Shown here: piece by piece, positions 51,628-63,859 of the stretch
How the letters are laid out: each line of letters begins with the position of its first letter
How positions within the stretch are numbered: the first letter of the stretch is position 1
Origin: Zeimonas sp050187175
GTDB lineage: Bacteria > Pseudomonadota > Gammaproteobacteria > Burkholderiales > Burkholderiaceae_E
Direction of reading: 5' to 3'
DNA: 64,000 bases
NCBI GenBank assembly: GCA_050187175.1
Contig: JBFWXS010000023.1
Coordinates: forward strand, 1 to 64,000
Translations under genes and position numbers: made by a program
Notes under the pieces: generated by a model
Database searches by the model: none
What the model was told of the DNA's origin: nothing
What the model saw: only the letters and a program-made list of their open reading frames with translations

Positions 51628-51841
51628 CTGTGGAAGAGACCGCGCGGCGGCGCCTCGAACGGGGCGCGCCGAGGCGGCGCCGAAGGTGTATCGCCCCGGA
51701 AACTCTCAGGCAAAAGGACTTCAGCGGTTCGGCACTCTGGAGAGAAGGCGGCAGGCGCGAAGCGCCGGCGGCCTCGCCGAAGGAAACAGGCACCGGCGCC
51801 GCCGGGGCTGAATGTCTCAGGCACAATGGACAGAGGGGGCT
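51628..51841 (+). promoter_or_regulatory. Tandem glycine riboswitch (gcvT type)
   Basis: Two consecutive aptamers precede gcvH. The first has CGAAGG-type then CTCAGGCAAAAGGACT (51704-51720). The second begins with GGAGAGAAGG (51739), continues through CGAAGG, and ends in CTCAGGCACAATGGACAGAG (51816-51835). These are the conserved core sequences of glycine riboswitches, and the tandem arrangement is classical. Binding of glycine should raise expression of gcvHPT. Confidence 0.92.
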
Positions 51842-51901
51842 CCCGATCAACGATTGGTCGGCGGCAGCATCGCCGCCGGCCGCCAGCGGAGCCTTTCTGC
51901 C

Positions 51902-52288
51902 GTGAACAACCCCGCCGATCTGAAGTACACCGCGTCGCACGAATGGCTGCGCCGCGAGGCCGACGGCAGCGCCGTCGTCGGCATCACCTTCCATGCGCAG
52001 GATGCGCTGGGCGAGCTCGTCTACGTCGAGCTGCCCGACGTCGGCCGGCAGCTCAAGCAGGGCGAAGCCTGCGTCGTGGTCGAGTCGACCAAGGCGGCTT
52101 CCGACGTCTACGCCCCGATCGACGGCGAAGTGATCGCCGTCAACGAGACCCTCGCCGACGCGCCGCAGACGGTCAATGAAGCGCCCTACGAGGCCGGCTG
52201 GCTGTTCCGGCTGCGCCCGTCGGCACCGGCCCAGGCCGACGCGCTGCTCAGCGCCGACGACTACACGGCCGGGCCCGGCGCGGGCTGA
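51902..52288 (+). CDS. gcvH: Glycine cleavage system H protein
   Basis: A 128-residue lipoyl-carrier protein. The lipoylated Lys is in VVVESTKAASDVYAPIDGEV near residue 60. GTG 51902 is chosen because the protein then opens with the usual LKYTASHEWLR; the upstream part of the open frame is riboswitch. It shuttles the aminomethyl group between GcvP and GcvT. It is 77 bp upstream of gcvP. Confidence 0.95.
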   Translation: MNNPADLKYTASHEWLRREADGSAVVGITFHAQDALGELVYVELPDVGRQLKQGEACVVVESTKAASDVYAPIDGEVIAVNETLADAPQTVNEAPYEAGWLFRLRPSAPAQADALLSADDYTAGPGAG

Positions 52289-52365
52289 CCGCGCCGACTG
52301 ACGGCCCTTCCCTCCTCCCTCCCGATTGACCGGCCGCGGCCGCGGCCATGCTGGAGTACCAGTCG

Positions 52366-55332
<2,967 letters not shown>

Positions 55333-55342
55333 GACCCCGGCC

Positions 55343-56491
55343 ATGACCGACGCTGCCACCGAGCTGAAACGGATCCCGCTGCACGCGCTGCATGCCGAAC
55401 ACGGTGCGCGCTTCGGCGGCTTTGCCGGCTATGAGATGCCGATCCAGTACCGGACGGGCCTGAAGGCCGAGCATCTGCATACGCGCGAACGCGCCAGTCT
55501 GTTCGACGTCTCCCATATGGGCCAGCTGCGCATCCGGCCGCGCGACGGCCGCATGCAGACGCTGTACCAGCAGCTGGAAGCCGCGCTGCCGGTCGACTTC
55601 GACGGCTGGCCCAGCGGCCTGCAGAAATACTCGCTGCTGCTGAACGACGATGCCGGCATCGAGGACGACCTGATGCTGGTCCACCTCAGCGACGGCGCGC
55701 ATGCCGAAGTGCGGATGGTGGTCAATGCCGGCAACCGCGACCATGACCTGCAGCTGCTGCGCGCGCGCTGCCCGCGTCTGGACATCGAATGGGTCGACGC
55801 CGCGCTGATCGCGGTCCAGGGGCCGGTCGCCGAAGCGGCGCTGGCCGCGCTCGACCCGCAGGCCGCGGCCATGCGCTTCATGCAGGCGGCCGAGCTGCGG
55901 CTGCTGGGCGCCGGCTGCTTCGCGACCCGCTCCGGCTATACCGGCGAGGACGGCTACGAGATCTCGCTGCCGCTGTCGCATGCCGAGGCGATCGTGCGGC
56001 GGCTGCTGGAGAACCCCTCGGTCACGCTGGCCGGCCTGGGCGCGCGCGACACCTTGCGGCTCGAAGCCGGCCTGCCCTTGCACGGCAGCGACATCGGCCC
56101 CGCGACGACACCGGTCGAGGCCGCGCTGTCGTTCGCCATCCCCAAATCGCGCCGCGCCGGCGGCGGCAAGGAAGGCGGCTTTCCGGGGGCGGCGGCCATC
56201 CTGCGCCAGCTCGCCGAAGGCACGCGCCGGCGGCTGGTCGGGCTGGTGTCGCACGAGACCGTGCCGGTGCGCGCGCACGCCCGCATCGCGACGGACGACG
56301 GCCGTGAAGTCGGCGAAGTTACCAGCGGCACGGTATCGCCGACGCTGGGCCATCCGGTGATGCTGGCCTACGTGGACCGTCTGGCGCTGGACGAGGCCGC
56401 CGTCAAGCCGCTGCACGCCGTGGTGCGCGAGCGCCGCCTCATGGTGCAGCCGACGCCGCTGCCCTTCGTGCCGAAGCGCTACAAGCGCTGA
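55343..56491 (+). CDS. gcvT: Glycine cleavage system T protein (aminomethyltransferase)
   Basis: A 382-residue tetrahydrofolate-dependent aminomethyltransferase. The N-terminal block is FGGFAGYEMPIQY and then SLFDVSHMGQLRI; the middle has GYTGEDGYEISLP and the C-terminal barrel has GEVTSGTVSPTLGHPVMLAYV. It transfers the methylene from GcvH to THF and releases ammonia. The gene is 10 bp after gcvP. The order H-P-T differs from the common T-H-P or T-P-H. Confidence 0.95.
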   Translation: MTDAATELKRIPLHALHAEHGARFGGFAGYEMPIQYRTGLKAEHLHTRERASLFDVSHMGQLRIRPRDGRMQTLYQQLEAALPVDFDGWPSGLQKYSLLLNDDAGIEDDLMLVHLSDGAHAEVRMVVNAGNRDHDLQLLRARCPRLDIEWVDAALIAVQGPVAEAALAALDPQAAAMRFMQAAELRLLGAGCFATRSGYTGEDGYEISLPLSHAEAIVRRLLENPSVTLAGLGARDTLRLEAGLPLHGSDIGPATTPVEAALSFAIPKSRRAGGGKEGGFPGAAAILRQLAEGTRRRLVGLVSHETVPVRAHARIATDDGREVGEVTSGTVSPTLGHPVMLAYVDRLALDEAAVKPLHAVVRERRLMVQPTPLPFVPKRYKR

Positions 56492-56559
56492 ACCCGTACC
56501 GGCCGCCCCTTTCCGGGCGCCGCGCTACCGGGGAAATCCCGATACCGCCATGGTTGGTG

Positions 56560-56577
56560 TTGGCACCGGAAATGCTT
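56560..56577 (+). promoter_or_regulatory. Candidate sigma54 promoter upstream of the amino-acid ABC operon
   Basis: TTGGCACCGGAAATGCTT closely fits the sigma54 consensus (TGGCAC-N5-TTGC), with GG and GC dinucleotides spaced by 12 as required. A sigma70-like alternative (TTGGTG-N17-TAGACT) overlaps. It lies 100 bp before the binding-protein gene, and nitrogen control would suit an amino-acid importer. Confidence 0.5.
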
Positions 56578-56676
56578 AGACTCGATGCAAGCTGCGCCAA
56601 CCGGCGCCGGCCGGCTTGATGGTGGCCGGCGCTTGCAGCGGGGTCACGCCACACTGTTGCCTTTCCTGGAGTTGCC

Positions 56677-57690
56677 ATGCTCAGAACCAGCCTCATCCGC
56701 GCCGCTTGTGCCGCCGCCCTGCTGCTGCCCACGCTATCGTTCGCCGGTCCCACGCTGGATGCGGTGAAGCAGAGAGGTGTCCTGCGCTGCGCCGTCAACA
56801 GCGGCCTGCTCGGCTTCTCGGCGCCCGATGCCCAGGGCAGGTGGAGCGGTATCGACGCCGAGTTCTGCAAGGCCGTCGCGGCGGTGATCCTGAACGACCC
56901 GAACAAGGTCCAGTTCGTGCCGACCACCACGCAGAACCGCTTCACGGTGCTGCAGTCCGGCGAAGTCGACATCCTGTCGCGCAACACCACCTGGACCGCG
57001 AGCCGCGACGCCACGCTGGGCGCGGTGTTCGTCGGCACGCTGTTCTACGACGGCCAGGGCTTCATGGTGCGCAAGTCGGCGAACATCAAGAGCGCCACGC
57101 AGCTGAACGGCGCGACCATCTGCGTGCTGTCCGGAACGACCACCGAGCTGAACCTGACGGACTGGTTCCGCACCAAGAAGATGAGCTTCCGTCCGGTCGT
57201 CATCAACGAGCTGAGCCAGATCGAGCAGGCCTTCTTCTCGGGCCGCTGCGACGTGCAGACGACCGACATCTCGGGCCTGGCCGCGACGCGGATGAAGGCG
57301 CCGAACAAGGACGACTACGTGATCCTTCCGGAGGCCATCTCCAAGGAGCCGCTGGGACCGATGGTCCGCCGCGGCGACTGGGAGTTCTTCACCATCGTCA
57401 AGTGGACGCTGTTCGGACTCATCGAGGCCGAGGAGTACGGTGTGACGGCGGCGAACGTCGACAAGCTGAAGGCCGAGAGCAAGGAACCGCCTATCCAGCG
57501 TCTGGTCGGAACGGCCGGCGACATGGGCAAGGGCCTGGGCCTGGACAATGACTGGCTGGTGCGCGCGATCAAGGCGGTGGGCAACTACGGCGAGCTGTAT
57601 CAGCGCAACATCGGCCCGATCGGCATCGAGCGCGGGCAGAACGCGCAATGGAAGGATGGCGGCCTGATGTACGCACCGCCTCTTCGCTGA
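56677..57690 (+). CDS. aapJ: General L-amino-acid ABC transporter substrate-binding protein
   Basis: A 337-residue periplasmic protein with a Sec signal peptide (cleavage near SFAG). The opening LDAVKQRGVLRCAVNSGLLGFSAPD and NRFTVLQSGEVDILSRNTTWT are hallmarks of the AapJ/BztA group, which binds many L-amino acids. It is the first gene of a four-gene aapJQMP-like operon and follows a sigma54-like promoter. Confidence 0.93.
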   Translation: MLRTSLIRAACAAALLLPTLSFAGPTLDAVKQRGVLRCAVNSGLLGFSAPDAQGRWSGIDAEFCKAVAAVILNDPNKVQFVPTTTQNRFTVLQSGEVDILSRNTTWTASRDATLGAVFVGTLFYDGQGFMVRKSANIKSATQLNGATICVLSGTTTELNLTDWFRTKKMSFRPVVINELSQIEQAFFSGRCDVQTTDISGLAATRMKAPNKDDYVILPEAISKEPLGPMVRRGDWEFFTIVKWTLFGLIEAEEYGVTAANVDKLKAESKEPPIQRLVGTAGDMGKGLGLDNDWLVRAIKAVGNYGELYQRNIGPIGIERGQNAQWKDGGLMYAPPLR

Positions 57691-57725
57691 GTCGACGACG
57701 CACGCGCAGCGCCGCGGCGCCGACG

Positions 57726-58877
57726 ATGATCAAGCTGCTCAACAATGAGCGCGTCCGCGGCATCGTCTACCAGGCGCTGCTGCTGGCGATCGTCATCGGC
57801 GTGGGCTGGTATCTGGTCTCGAACACGCTGCACAACCTGGCGGCGCGCCAGATCCAGGTCGGCTTCGGCTTCATAGGCCGCGAAGCCGGCTTCGAGATCG
57901 CCGAGAAGCTGGTCGAGTACGACGCGTCGCGCAGCTATGGCCGCGCCTTCGTGGTGGGGCTGCTGAACACGCTGTGGGTCGCCACGCTGGGCATCATCGT
58001 CGCGACGCTGCTCGGCACGCTGATCGGCATCGCGCGGCTGTCGTCGAACTGGCTGATCGCGCGGCTGGCCTCGGCCTACGTCGAGGTGATGCGCAACATC
58101 CCGCTGCTGCTGCAGCTGTTCGTCTGGTACGGCGTGTTCACGGAACTGCTGCCGCCGGTGCGCGAAGCGCTTTCGGCCGGCGAATGGATCTTCCTCAGCC
58201 AGCGCGGCCTGCGCTACGCGTGGCCGGCACCGGCGCCCGGCTGGACCGCCGCGGCCTGGGCGCTGCTGCCCGCGATCGCGCTGGCATTCGGCTATCGCTG
58301 GCTGGCGCGACGCCGCCAGAGCCAGACCGGCGCGCAGTGGCCGGTGGCGGCGCCGGTGGCGGCGATCATCATCGGACTGCCGCTGCTGGCCTGGCTGGCC
58401 GGCGGCGCGCCGACAGAACTGGACATGCCCAAGCTGGGCGGCTTCGACTTCCAGGGCGGCCATACGCTGTCGCCGGAGTTCCTGGCGCTGGTGATCGGCC
58501 TGGCCACCTATACCGCGGCCTTCATCGCCGAAGTGGTGCGCGGCGGCATCATGGCCGTGCCGCACGGACAGACCGAAGCCGCGCTGGCACTGGGCCTGCG
58601 GCCCGGTCAGCGGCTGCGGCTGATCACCATGCCGCAGGCGCTGCGCGTGATCATCCCGCCGCTGACCAGCCAGTATCTGAACCTGACGAAGAACTCGTCG
58701 CTGGCCGTGGCCATCGGCTATCCGGACCTGGTCGGCGTGGCCAATACCGTCATGAACCAGACCGGGCAGGCGATCGAGGCCATCGCGATCCTGATGGCGG
58801 TCTATCTGACGATCAGCCTCACGATCTCGGTGCTAATGAACTGGTACAACGCGCACATCCGGCTGGTGGAACGATGA
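57726..58877 (+). CDS. aapQ: General L-amino-acid ABC transporter permease (AapQ type)
   Basis: A 383-residue inner-membrane permease. The N-terminal TRYNARQ-like part is NNERVRGIVYQALLL, with the conserved NTLHNLAARQIQVGFGF. The EAA loop is EAALALGLRPGQRLRLITMPQALR near residue 290. The insertion between membrane segments typical of AapQ is present. Its stop overlaps the aapM start. Confidence 0.93.
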   Translation: MIKLLNNERVRGIVYQALLLAIVIGVGWYLVSNTLHNLAARQIQVGFGFIGREAGFEIAEKLVEYDASRSYGRAFVVGLLNTLWVATLGIIVATLLGTLIGIARLSSNWLIARLASAYVEVMRNIPLLLQLFVWYGVFTELLPPVREALSAGEWIFLSQRGLRYAWPAPAPGWTAAAWALLPAIALAFGYRWLARRRQSQTGAQWPVAAPVAAIIIGLPLLAWLAGGAPTELDMPKLGGFDFQGGHTLSPEFLALVIGLATYTAAFIAEVVRGGIMAVPHGQTEAALALGLRPGQRLRLITMPQALRVIIPPLTSQYLNLTKNSSLAVAIGYPDLVGVANTVMNQTGQAIEAIAILMAVYLTISLTISVLMNWYNAHIRLVER

Positions 58878-59929
58878 GCGGCGCACTGCAGTGGCTGCGC
58901 CGCAACCTGTTCTCGACGCCGGCCAACGGCCTGCTGACCGTGCTCGTGCTGGGCGTGCTGATCTGGCTGGTGCCCAAGGCGCTGAACTGGCTGGTGTTCG
59001 AGGCGGTCTGGGGCAAGGGGCCGGTCTCGGCCTGCGATGCCGTGCACGGCCGCGGCGCCTGCTGGTCGGTGGTGGCCGAGAAGTTCCGCTTCATGCTGTT
59101 CGGCGTCTATCCGTACGATCTGCAGTGGCGTCCGGCGCTGGCCATCGCGATCATGTGCGCGCTGCTGGTGGTATCGGCGATCAAGTGGTTCTGGCGGCCG
59201 CTGCTGGCCGTGATCTGGATCGTCGGCATCGTGCTGACCTTCTGGCTGATGGGCGGCGGCTTCGGCCTGACGCCGGTGCGCACCGAGCAGTGGGGCGGAC
59301 TGCCGGTGACGCTGATCCTCGCGATCTTCGGCATCGCCTGCGCCTTTCCCTGCGGCGTGCTGCTCGCGCTGGGGCGCCGCTCGCACCTGCCCATCATCCG
59401 CTCGCTGTCGGTGATCTACATCGAGGTGATCCGCGGCGTGCCGCTGATCACGCTGCTGTTCATGGCCTCGGTGATGTTCGCGCTGTTCCTACCCGAGAAC
59501 CTGCGCATCGACCAGCTGCTGCGCGCGCAGGTGGCGATCATCATGTTCGTCGCCGCCTATCTGGCCGAAGCCGTGCGCGGCGGCCTGCAGGCAGTACCGC
59601 GCGGACAGTACGAAGCCGCCGAGGCGCTCGGCCTGCCGTACTGGAAGGCGATGCTGTTCATCATCCTGCCGCAGGCGCTGCGCATCTCGATCCCGCCGGT
59701 CGTGAACAGCTTCATCTCGCTGTTCAAGGACACGTCGCTGGTGATGATCATCGCGATCTACGACTTCTCGTACGCGGTCAAGAAGTCGGTCGAGACGGAC
59801 TTCGCGTGGAAGAAGTATTTCATCGAAGCCTTCCTGTTCTCCATCCTCATCTACTGGATCTTCTGCTTCGCGATGTCCAAGTACAGCCAGTGGCTCGAGC
59901 GCGATCTCGGCCACGGCGAGCGGCGCTGA
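58874..59929 (+). CDS. aapM: General L-amino-acid ABC transporter permease (AapM type)
   Basis: A 351-residue inner-membrane permease. A large periplasmic segment (GKGPVSACDAVHGRGACWSVV) follows the first helix, as in AapM. The EAA loop is EAAEALGLPYWKAMLFIILPQALR. ATG 58874 overlaps the aapQ stop (ATGA). With AapQ it forms the membrane pore. Confidence 0.93.
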   Translation: MSGALQWLRRNLFSTPANGLLTVLVLGVLIWLVPKALNWLVFEAVWGKGPVSACDAVHGRGACWSVVAEKFRFMLFGVYPYDLQWRPALAIAIMCALLVVSAIKWFWRPLLAVIWIVGIVLTFWLMGGGFGLTPVRTEQWGGLPVTLILAIFGIACAFPCGVLLALGRRSHLPIIRSLSVIYIEVIRGVPLITLLFMASVMFALFLPENLRIDQLLRAQVAIIMFVAAYLAEAVRGGLQAVPRGQYEAAEALGLPYWKAMLFIILPQALRISIPPVVNSFISLFKDTSLVMIIAIYDFSYAVKKSVETDFAWKKYFIEAFLFSILIYWIFCFAMSKYSQWLERDLGHGERR

Positions 59930-59954
59930 TGCGCGCCTCGTTTCCTGGAGCCCG

Positions 59955-60836
59955 ATGATGGCCACGCACTCCGCTGCTCCGTCCGCCGCTTCTGCCATGG
60001 CCGCTTCTGCCATGGCCGGCTCTGCCTCCGCCACCCCCGGCTCTGCCTCCGCCGGCGCGGCCGGTGCAGCGGGCCTGAAGTCCGCGGCCACTGCCGGCGG
60101 CGGGCCGGCGATCGTCATCGAAGGCCTGAGCAAGTGGTTCGGCGAGTTCCAGGTGCTGAAGGACATCGACCTGACGGTAGCGCGCGGCGAGCGCATCGTC
60201 ATCTGCGGCCCGTCGGGTTCGGGCAAGTCGACGCTGATCCGCTGCATCAACCGGCTCGAGCCGCATCAGCAGGGCCGCATCGTCGTCAATGGCACTGAGC
60301 TGACCAACGATCTGAAGAACATCGACACGGTGCGCGCCAGCGTCGGCATGGTGTTCCAGCACTTCAACCTGTTCCCGCACCTGACCGTTCTGGAGAACTG
60401 CACGCTCGCGCCGGTCTGGGTGCTCAAGCGGCCCAGGTCCGAGGCGCAGGCCACGGCCATGCGCTTCCTCGAACGCGTGCGGATCGCCGATCAGGCGGCC
60501 AAGTATCCGGGCCAGCTGTCGGGCGGCCAGCAGCAGCGCGTGGCGATCGCGCGCGCGCTGTGCATGAACCCGTCGATCATGCTGTTCGACGAGCCCACTT
60601 CGGCGCTGGACCCCGAGACGGTCAAGGAAGTGCTGGATACGATGATCATGCTGGCGCGCGAAGGCATGACCATGCTGTGCGTGACGCATGAGATGGGCTT
60701 CGCGCGCGCCGTCGCCGACCGCGTCATCTTCATGGACCGCGGCGAGATCGTCGAGCAGAACACACCGAGCGAGTTCTTCGACGCGCCCAAGAACGAGCGG
60801 ACCCGGCGCTTCCTGAGCCAGATCCTGCATCGCTGA
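59955..60836 (+). CDS. aapP: Amino-acid ABC transporter ATP-binding protein (AapP type)
   Basis: A 293-residue ATPase. Walker A is CGPSGSGKSTLIR, the signature is LSGGQQQRVAIARAL and Walker B is IMLFDEPTSALDPE. It has an extra N-terminal segment of about 45 residues rich in Ala, Ser and Gly, built from 15-bp tandem repeats; typical AapP starts near AIVIEGLSKWFGEF. The tail may be non-functional or a translation-start artefact; an internal start at residue 49 or so would give the usual length. Confidence 0.93.
   Translation: MMATHSAAPSAASAMAASAMAGSASATPGSASAGAAGAAGLKSAATAGGGPAIVIEGLSKWFGEFQVLKDIDLTVARGERIVICGPSGSGKSTLIRCINRLEPHQQGRIVVNGTELTNDLKNIDTVRASVGMVFQHFNLFPHLTVLENCTLAPVWVLKRPRSEAQATAMRFLERVRIADQAAKYPGQLSGGQQQRVAIARALCMNPSIMLFDEPTSALDPETVKEVLDTMIMLAREGMTMLCVTHEMGFARAVADRVIFMDRGEIVEQNTPSEFFDAPKNERTRRFLSQILHR
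59988..60032. repeat. 3 x 15-bp in-frame tandem repeat in aapP
   Basis: Units at 59988, 60003 and 60018; two are identical (GCTTCTGCCATGGCC) and the third is diverged. They encode ASAMA-ASAMA-GSASA at the N-terminus of the ATPase. Confidence 0.85.
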
Positions 60837-60881
60837 GCGCAGCCGCCTCGCCGGCCGACCGACTCCGGCCCAGTCCGGCCC

Positions 60882-60908
60882 AGTCCGGACTCAGACCGAG
60901 TCCGGACT
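60882..60908. terminator. Bidirectional hairpin between aapP and Bug gene
   Basis: AGTCCGGACTC and GAGTCCGGACT form an 11-bp perfect stem with a 5-base loop (AGACC). It lies exactly between the convergent aapP (ends 60836) and Bug (ends 60914) genes, as expected of a terminator for both. There is no T-run. Confidence 0.65.
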
Positions 60909-60913
60909 CAGGT

Positions 60914-61951
60914 TCAGTCCAGGCTGAGGTTCAGCGCGCGGATCACCTTCCCGTAGCGCTCCGAATCGGCCGCTATCGCCGCGGCCAGCGCCTGCGGCGT
61001 GCCGCCCAGTCCGACCACGCCCTGCTGCGCCAGCCGCTGCCGCATGTCGGGCGACTGCATGGCCCTGGTCACGTCGGCCGCGATCTTCTGCCGCAGCGCC
61101 AGCGGTGTCTTGGCCGGCGCCATCAGGCCGGACCACGACACGGCATCGCCGAGCGACTTGCCGGTCACTTCCTTCAGCGTCGGCACCTCGGGCGCCAGCT
61201 CCGTGCGTGCCTCGGCGGCAACGCCGAGGTTGAGCAGCCGGCCGCCGCGCACCATGGGCAGCACCGCGGGCAGCTGCGCGAACATCAGGTCGACCTGCCC
61301 CTTGGCCACGTCGGCCAGCGCCTGCGCCACGCCGTTGTACGGCACATGCAGCAGCTTGACGCCTATCGCTTCGGCGAACATCTCGGCCGCCAGATGCGCC
61401 TGGCTGCCGACGCCGGGCGACGAATAGGTGACGGCGCCCGGCTTGCTGCGCGCCAGCGCGATCAGCGCGTTCGCGTCGGTGATGCCGCTGCTCGCGGATA
61501 CCACCAGCACGTTCGGCACCGCCCCCACCTGGCTGACCGGCGCCAGATCGGTCGACACATTGAACGGCCGGTTGCGGTACAGATGCGGGTTGACCGACAG
61601 GTCCGAGACCGGCACCGAGACCAGCGTATAGCCGTCGGCGGGCGCCGACACCACCGACATGATGCCTATCGTGCCGACGCCGCCGGGCTTGTTCTCGACT
61701 ACCACCGACTGCCCCCAGATCTGGCCGAGCTTGTCGGCCATCATCCGTGCCAGGATGTCGGCGGCGCCGCCGGCGCCGTACGGCACGACGATGCGCACCG
61801 GGCGCTCGGGGTACGACTGCAGCGATCGATCCGCCGATTGCGCGACGGACAGGCCGGGTGCGAGGCAGGCGGCGGCCAGCGCCGCGCCGGCGAACGAACG
61901 GCGCAGGCTGGGAGAACGGCAGGGCCTTGGGCGACGAAGCACGGAGGTCAT
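60914..61951 (-). CDS. Bug/TctC-family periplasmic receptor
   Basis: A 345-residue receptor with an Arg-rich signal peptide ending near LSVAQS. Landmarks are YPERPVRIVVPYGAGGAADILARMM, the VVVENKPGGVGTIG loop and LLHVPYNGVAQALADVAKG. AGGAAA precedes ATG 61951. It is downstream of, and codirectional with, the amidohydrolase gene (40 bp apart), so it probably binds that enzyme's substrate. Confidence 0.93.
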   Translation of the reverse strand: MTSVLRRPRPCRSPSLRRSFAGAALAAACLAPGLSVAQSADRSLQSYPERPVRIVVPYGAGGAADILARMMADKLGQIWGQSVVVENKPGGVGTIGIMSVVSAPADGYTLVSVPVSDLSVNPHLYRNRPFNVSTDLAPVSQVGAVPNVLVVSASSGITDANALIALARSKPGAVTYSSPGVGSQAHLAAEMFAEAIGVKLLHVPYNGVAQALADVAKGQVDLMFAQLPAVLPMVRGGRLLNLGVAAEARTELAPEVPTLKEVTGKSLGDAVSWSGLMAPAKTPLALRQKIAADVTRAMQSPDMRQRLAQQGVVGLGGTPQALAAAIAADSERYGKVIRALNLSLD

Positions 61952-61991
61952 CGTGTTTCCTTTCTTCGGGGAGGAAAGAGCGGACGATCCG

Positions 61992-63482
61992 TCAAGGACA
62001 GTCCGGGCAGAACGACGGCGGGCACATCGAGCGCGCGCTGCGCTTGAGCGGATCCCAATCCTGCAGCCGGCTCCATACCGATTCGGCGAAGGCCTGCGCC
62101 TGCTCGCGGATCGCGCCCAGGTCGACGCCGGGAATGACGCCGCCTTCCATCCTCGGCTGGCCGTTCGTGATCACCGTGTCGACGTCGTCGCCGACGCCGC
62201 ACTCGACCAGGCTGCGGATCGGGTCCCAGATCGGCCCGTAGCGCAGCACGTCCTTGCGCGCCAGCTTCAGCAGCACGATGTCGGCGCGCGCGCCGGCGCT
62301 CAGCCGGCCGAGGTCGTCGCGGCCCAGCGAACGCGCGCCGCCCAGCGTCGCCGCCTCGAAGACCTCGGCGGCCGACGCGGCGTTCAGGTCGTGGCTCATC
62401 ACCTTGCCGTGATACGAGGCGGCGCGCATGTTCATGACCATGTCGCGCGGATACGTGTCGCTGCCTATCGTCATGTTGACGCCGGATTCGCGGTACTTCT
62501 TCCACGAATCGAGCACGCGCGCCCGGCGCACGATGTTGATCGGGCAGTGCGACACCGACACGCGGCCGGCGCCCATCAGCGCCAGGTCCCGGCCGCCCGA
62601 GTAGTTCAGCCGCGGATTGTCGGAGATGAAGTTGCCGTGGCCGATGTTCAGCGAAGGCTGCAGCATGCCGACGCTGTCGAGCAGCTCGATCGGCGTCATC
62701 CGGTATTGCCGCACCGTCTCGTAGAACTCGATGACGTTGTAGGCGGCATGCGTGGCCATGGGCACGCCCAGCTCGCGCGCTGCCTCGACGGTGCGCGACA
62801 GGATCTCGACGCTGCAGTTCTCGACCTCGCGCGGCACCAGCATGCCGTGGACCAGATCGCTGCCGTGCTTCTGCACGCGCCGGATGAACTCGACCGCGTC
62901 GTCGAACAGATGCTTGCCGCCGTCCGGATAGGCGACGCGCCGCAGCTGGCCGGTCTCGTCCGCGGCCCAGCGGCCGCTGTCGTAGCCCGGACCCAGATAG
63001 CCGCGCACGCCCAGCGCCTCGCACTGGCGCCACAGCGCCTCTTGGACGATGACGTGGCCGCCCAGCTCGACGAAGGTGGTGACGCCGTTGCGCAGCAGCT
63101 CCGCCACCGTGAACGCGGCGTGCAGCGCGATGCCGGGGTCGCTGCGCGCCTCGTCGCGCGCCAGGTAGTTCGGATAGCCCTGGATGCGCGTGCCGTCGCG
63201 GGCGATCGTCACATCCATGTACGGCTGGCCGAACAGGTCGCGGCGGCCCACATCGGTCAGCAGCTTGTGCAGCGCGCGGTGGCCGGAATGCACGTGCGTG
63301 TCGATGAAGCCCGGCGAGACGAGGCTGTCGCGGGCGTCGATGACGCGATCGACGCTGCCTTCATAGCTGTCGCCGACGTGAAGGACGTGCTGGCCCTCGA
63401 ACACGACGCAGGCGTTCTCCATGACGCGGTGGCTGCCGCCCTCGAAGCCCACGATCCACCGGCCATCTATCCTCGTCTTCAA
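61992..63482 (-). CDS. Amidohydrolase (AtzA/TrzN/chlorohydrolase-like family)
   Basis: A 496-residue metal-dependent deaminase or amidohydrolase. The first metal motif is PGFIDTHVHSGHRAL (H-x-H), then LNIGHGNFIS and the late Asp in MTIGSDTYPRDM. The layout matches cytosine deaminase/AtzB-like enzymes that act on aromatic or heterocyclic amines, amides or chlorides. The C-terminal tail is Cys/Pro-rich (SMCPPSFCPDCP). It precedes the Bug gene in an operon and is divergent from a LysR gene. Confidence 0.88.
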   Translation of the reverse strand: MKTRIDGRWIVGFEGGSHRVMENACVVFEGQHVLHVGDSYEGSVDRVIDARDSLVSPGFIDTHVHSGHRALHKLLTDVGRRDLFGQPYMDVTIARDGTRIQGYPNYLARDEARSDPGIALHAAFTVAELLRNGVTTFVELGGHVIVQEALWRQCEALGVRGYLGPGYDSGRWAADETGQLRRVAYPDGGKHLFDDAVEFIRRVQKHGSDLVHGMLVPREVENCSVEILSRTVEAARELGVPMATHAAYNVIEFYETVRQYRMTPIELLDSVGMLQPSLNIGHGNFISDNPRLNYSGGRDLALMGAGRVSVSHCPINIVRRARVLDSWKKYRESGVNMTIGSDTYPRDMVMNMRAASYHGKVMSHDLNAASAAEVFEAATLGGARSLGRDDLGRLSAGARADIVLLKLARKDVLRYGPIWDPIRSLVECGVGDDVDTVITNGQPRMEGGVIPGVDLGAIREQAQAFAESVWSRLQDWDPLKRSARSMCPPSFCPDCP

Positions 63483-63859
63483 CGCATTTCTCCACTTTCG
63501 ATTCGTACAGGTCCGGCAAGCGGCCGCGTCGGCACATGATTCGCGCCCTGCGATTCGCGGCCTGCGATTCGATCAGTATGCTGAGTAGTGGCGTGAGCAG
63601 TGTCAACGACACCGCCGGCCGTTCCGAGCGGGCGCAGACGCTTCCGCGGGACCCGGGAGACGGCCTCGCGCCGCCCTCGACGAAGTCCGTGACGAGCGGG
63701 GAAGTTCATGATTTCAAACGACAATCGCGGCCCTTGACGAAGGCCGGCCAGGCACCCGCCGCAGGCTCTTCGAAGCCGCGCAGCGGATTCCATTCCGTTC
63801 CGGCATAGTTGATTATCCCGAGGGTGCCGGCATCCGCGCCGGCCGGAGAGTTCCGCACG
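63483..63859. other. Divergent intergenic interval
   Basis: 377 bp between the amidohydrolase and LysR genes. No conserved protein was recognised in any frame. It presumably holds the promoters and the LysR operator; a clear long dyad was not found. Confidence 0.45.
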
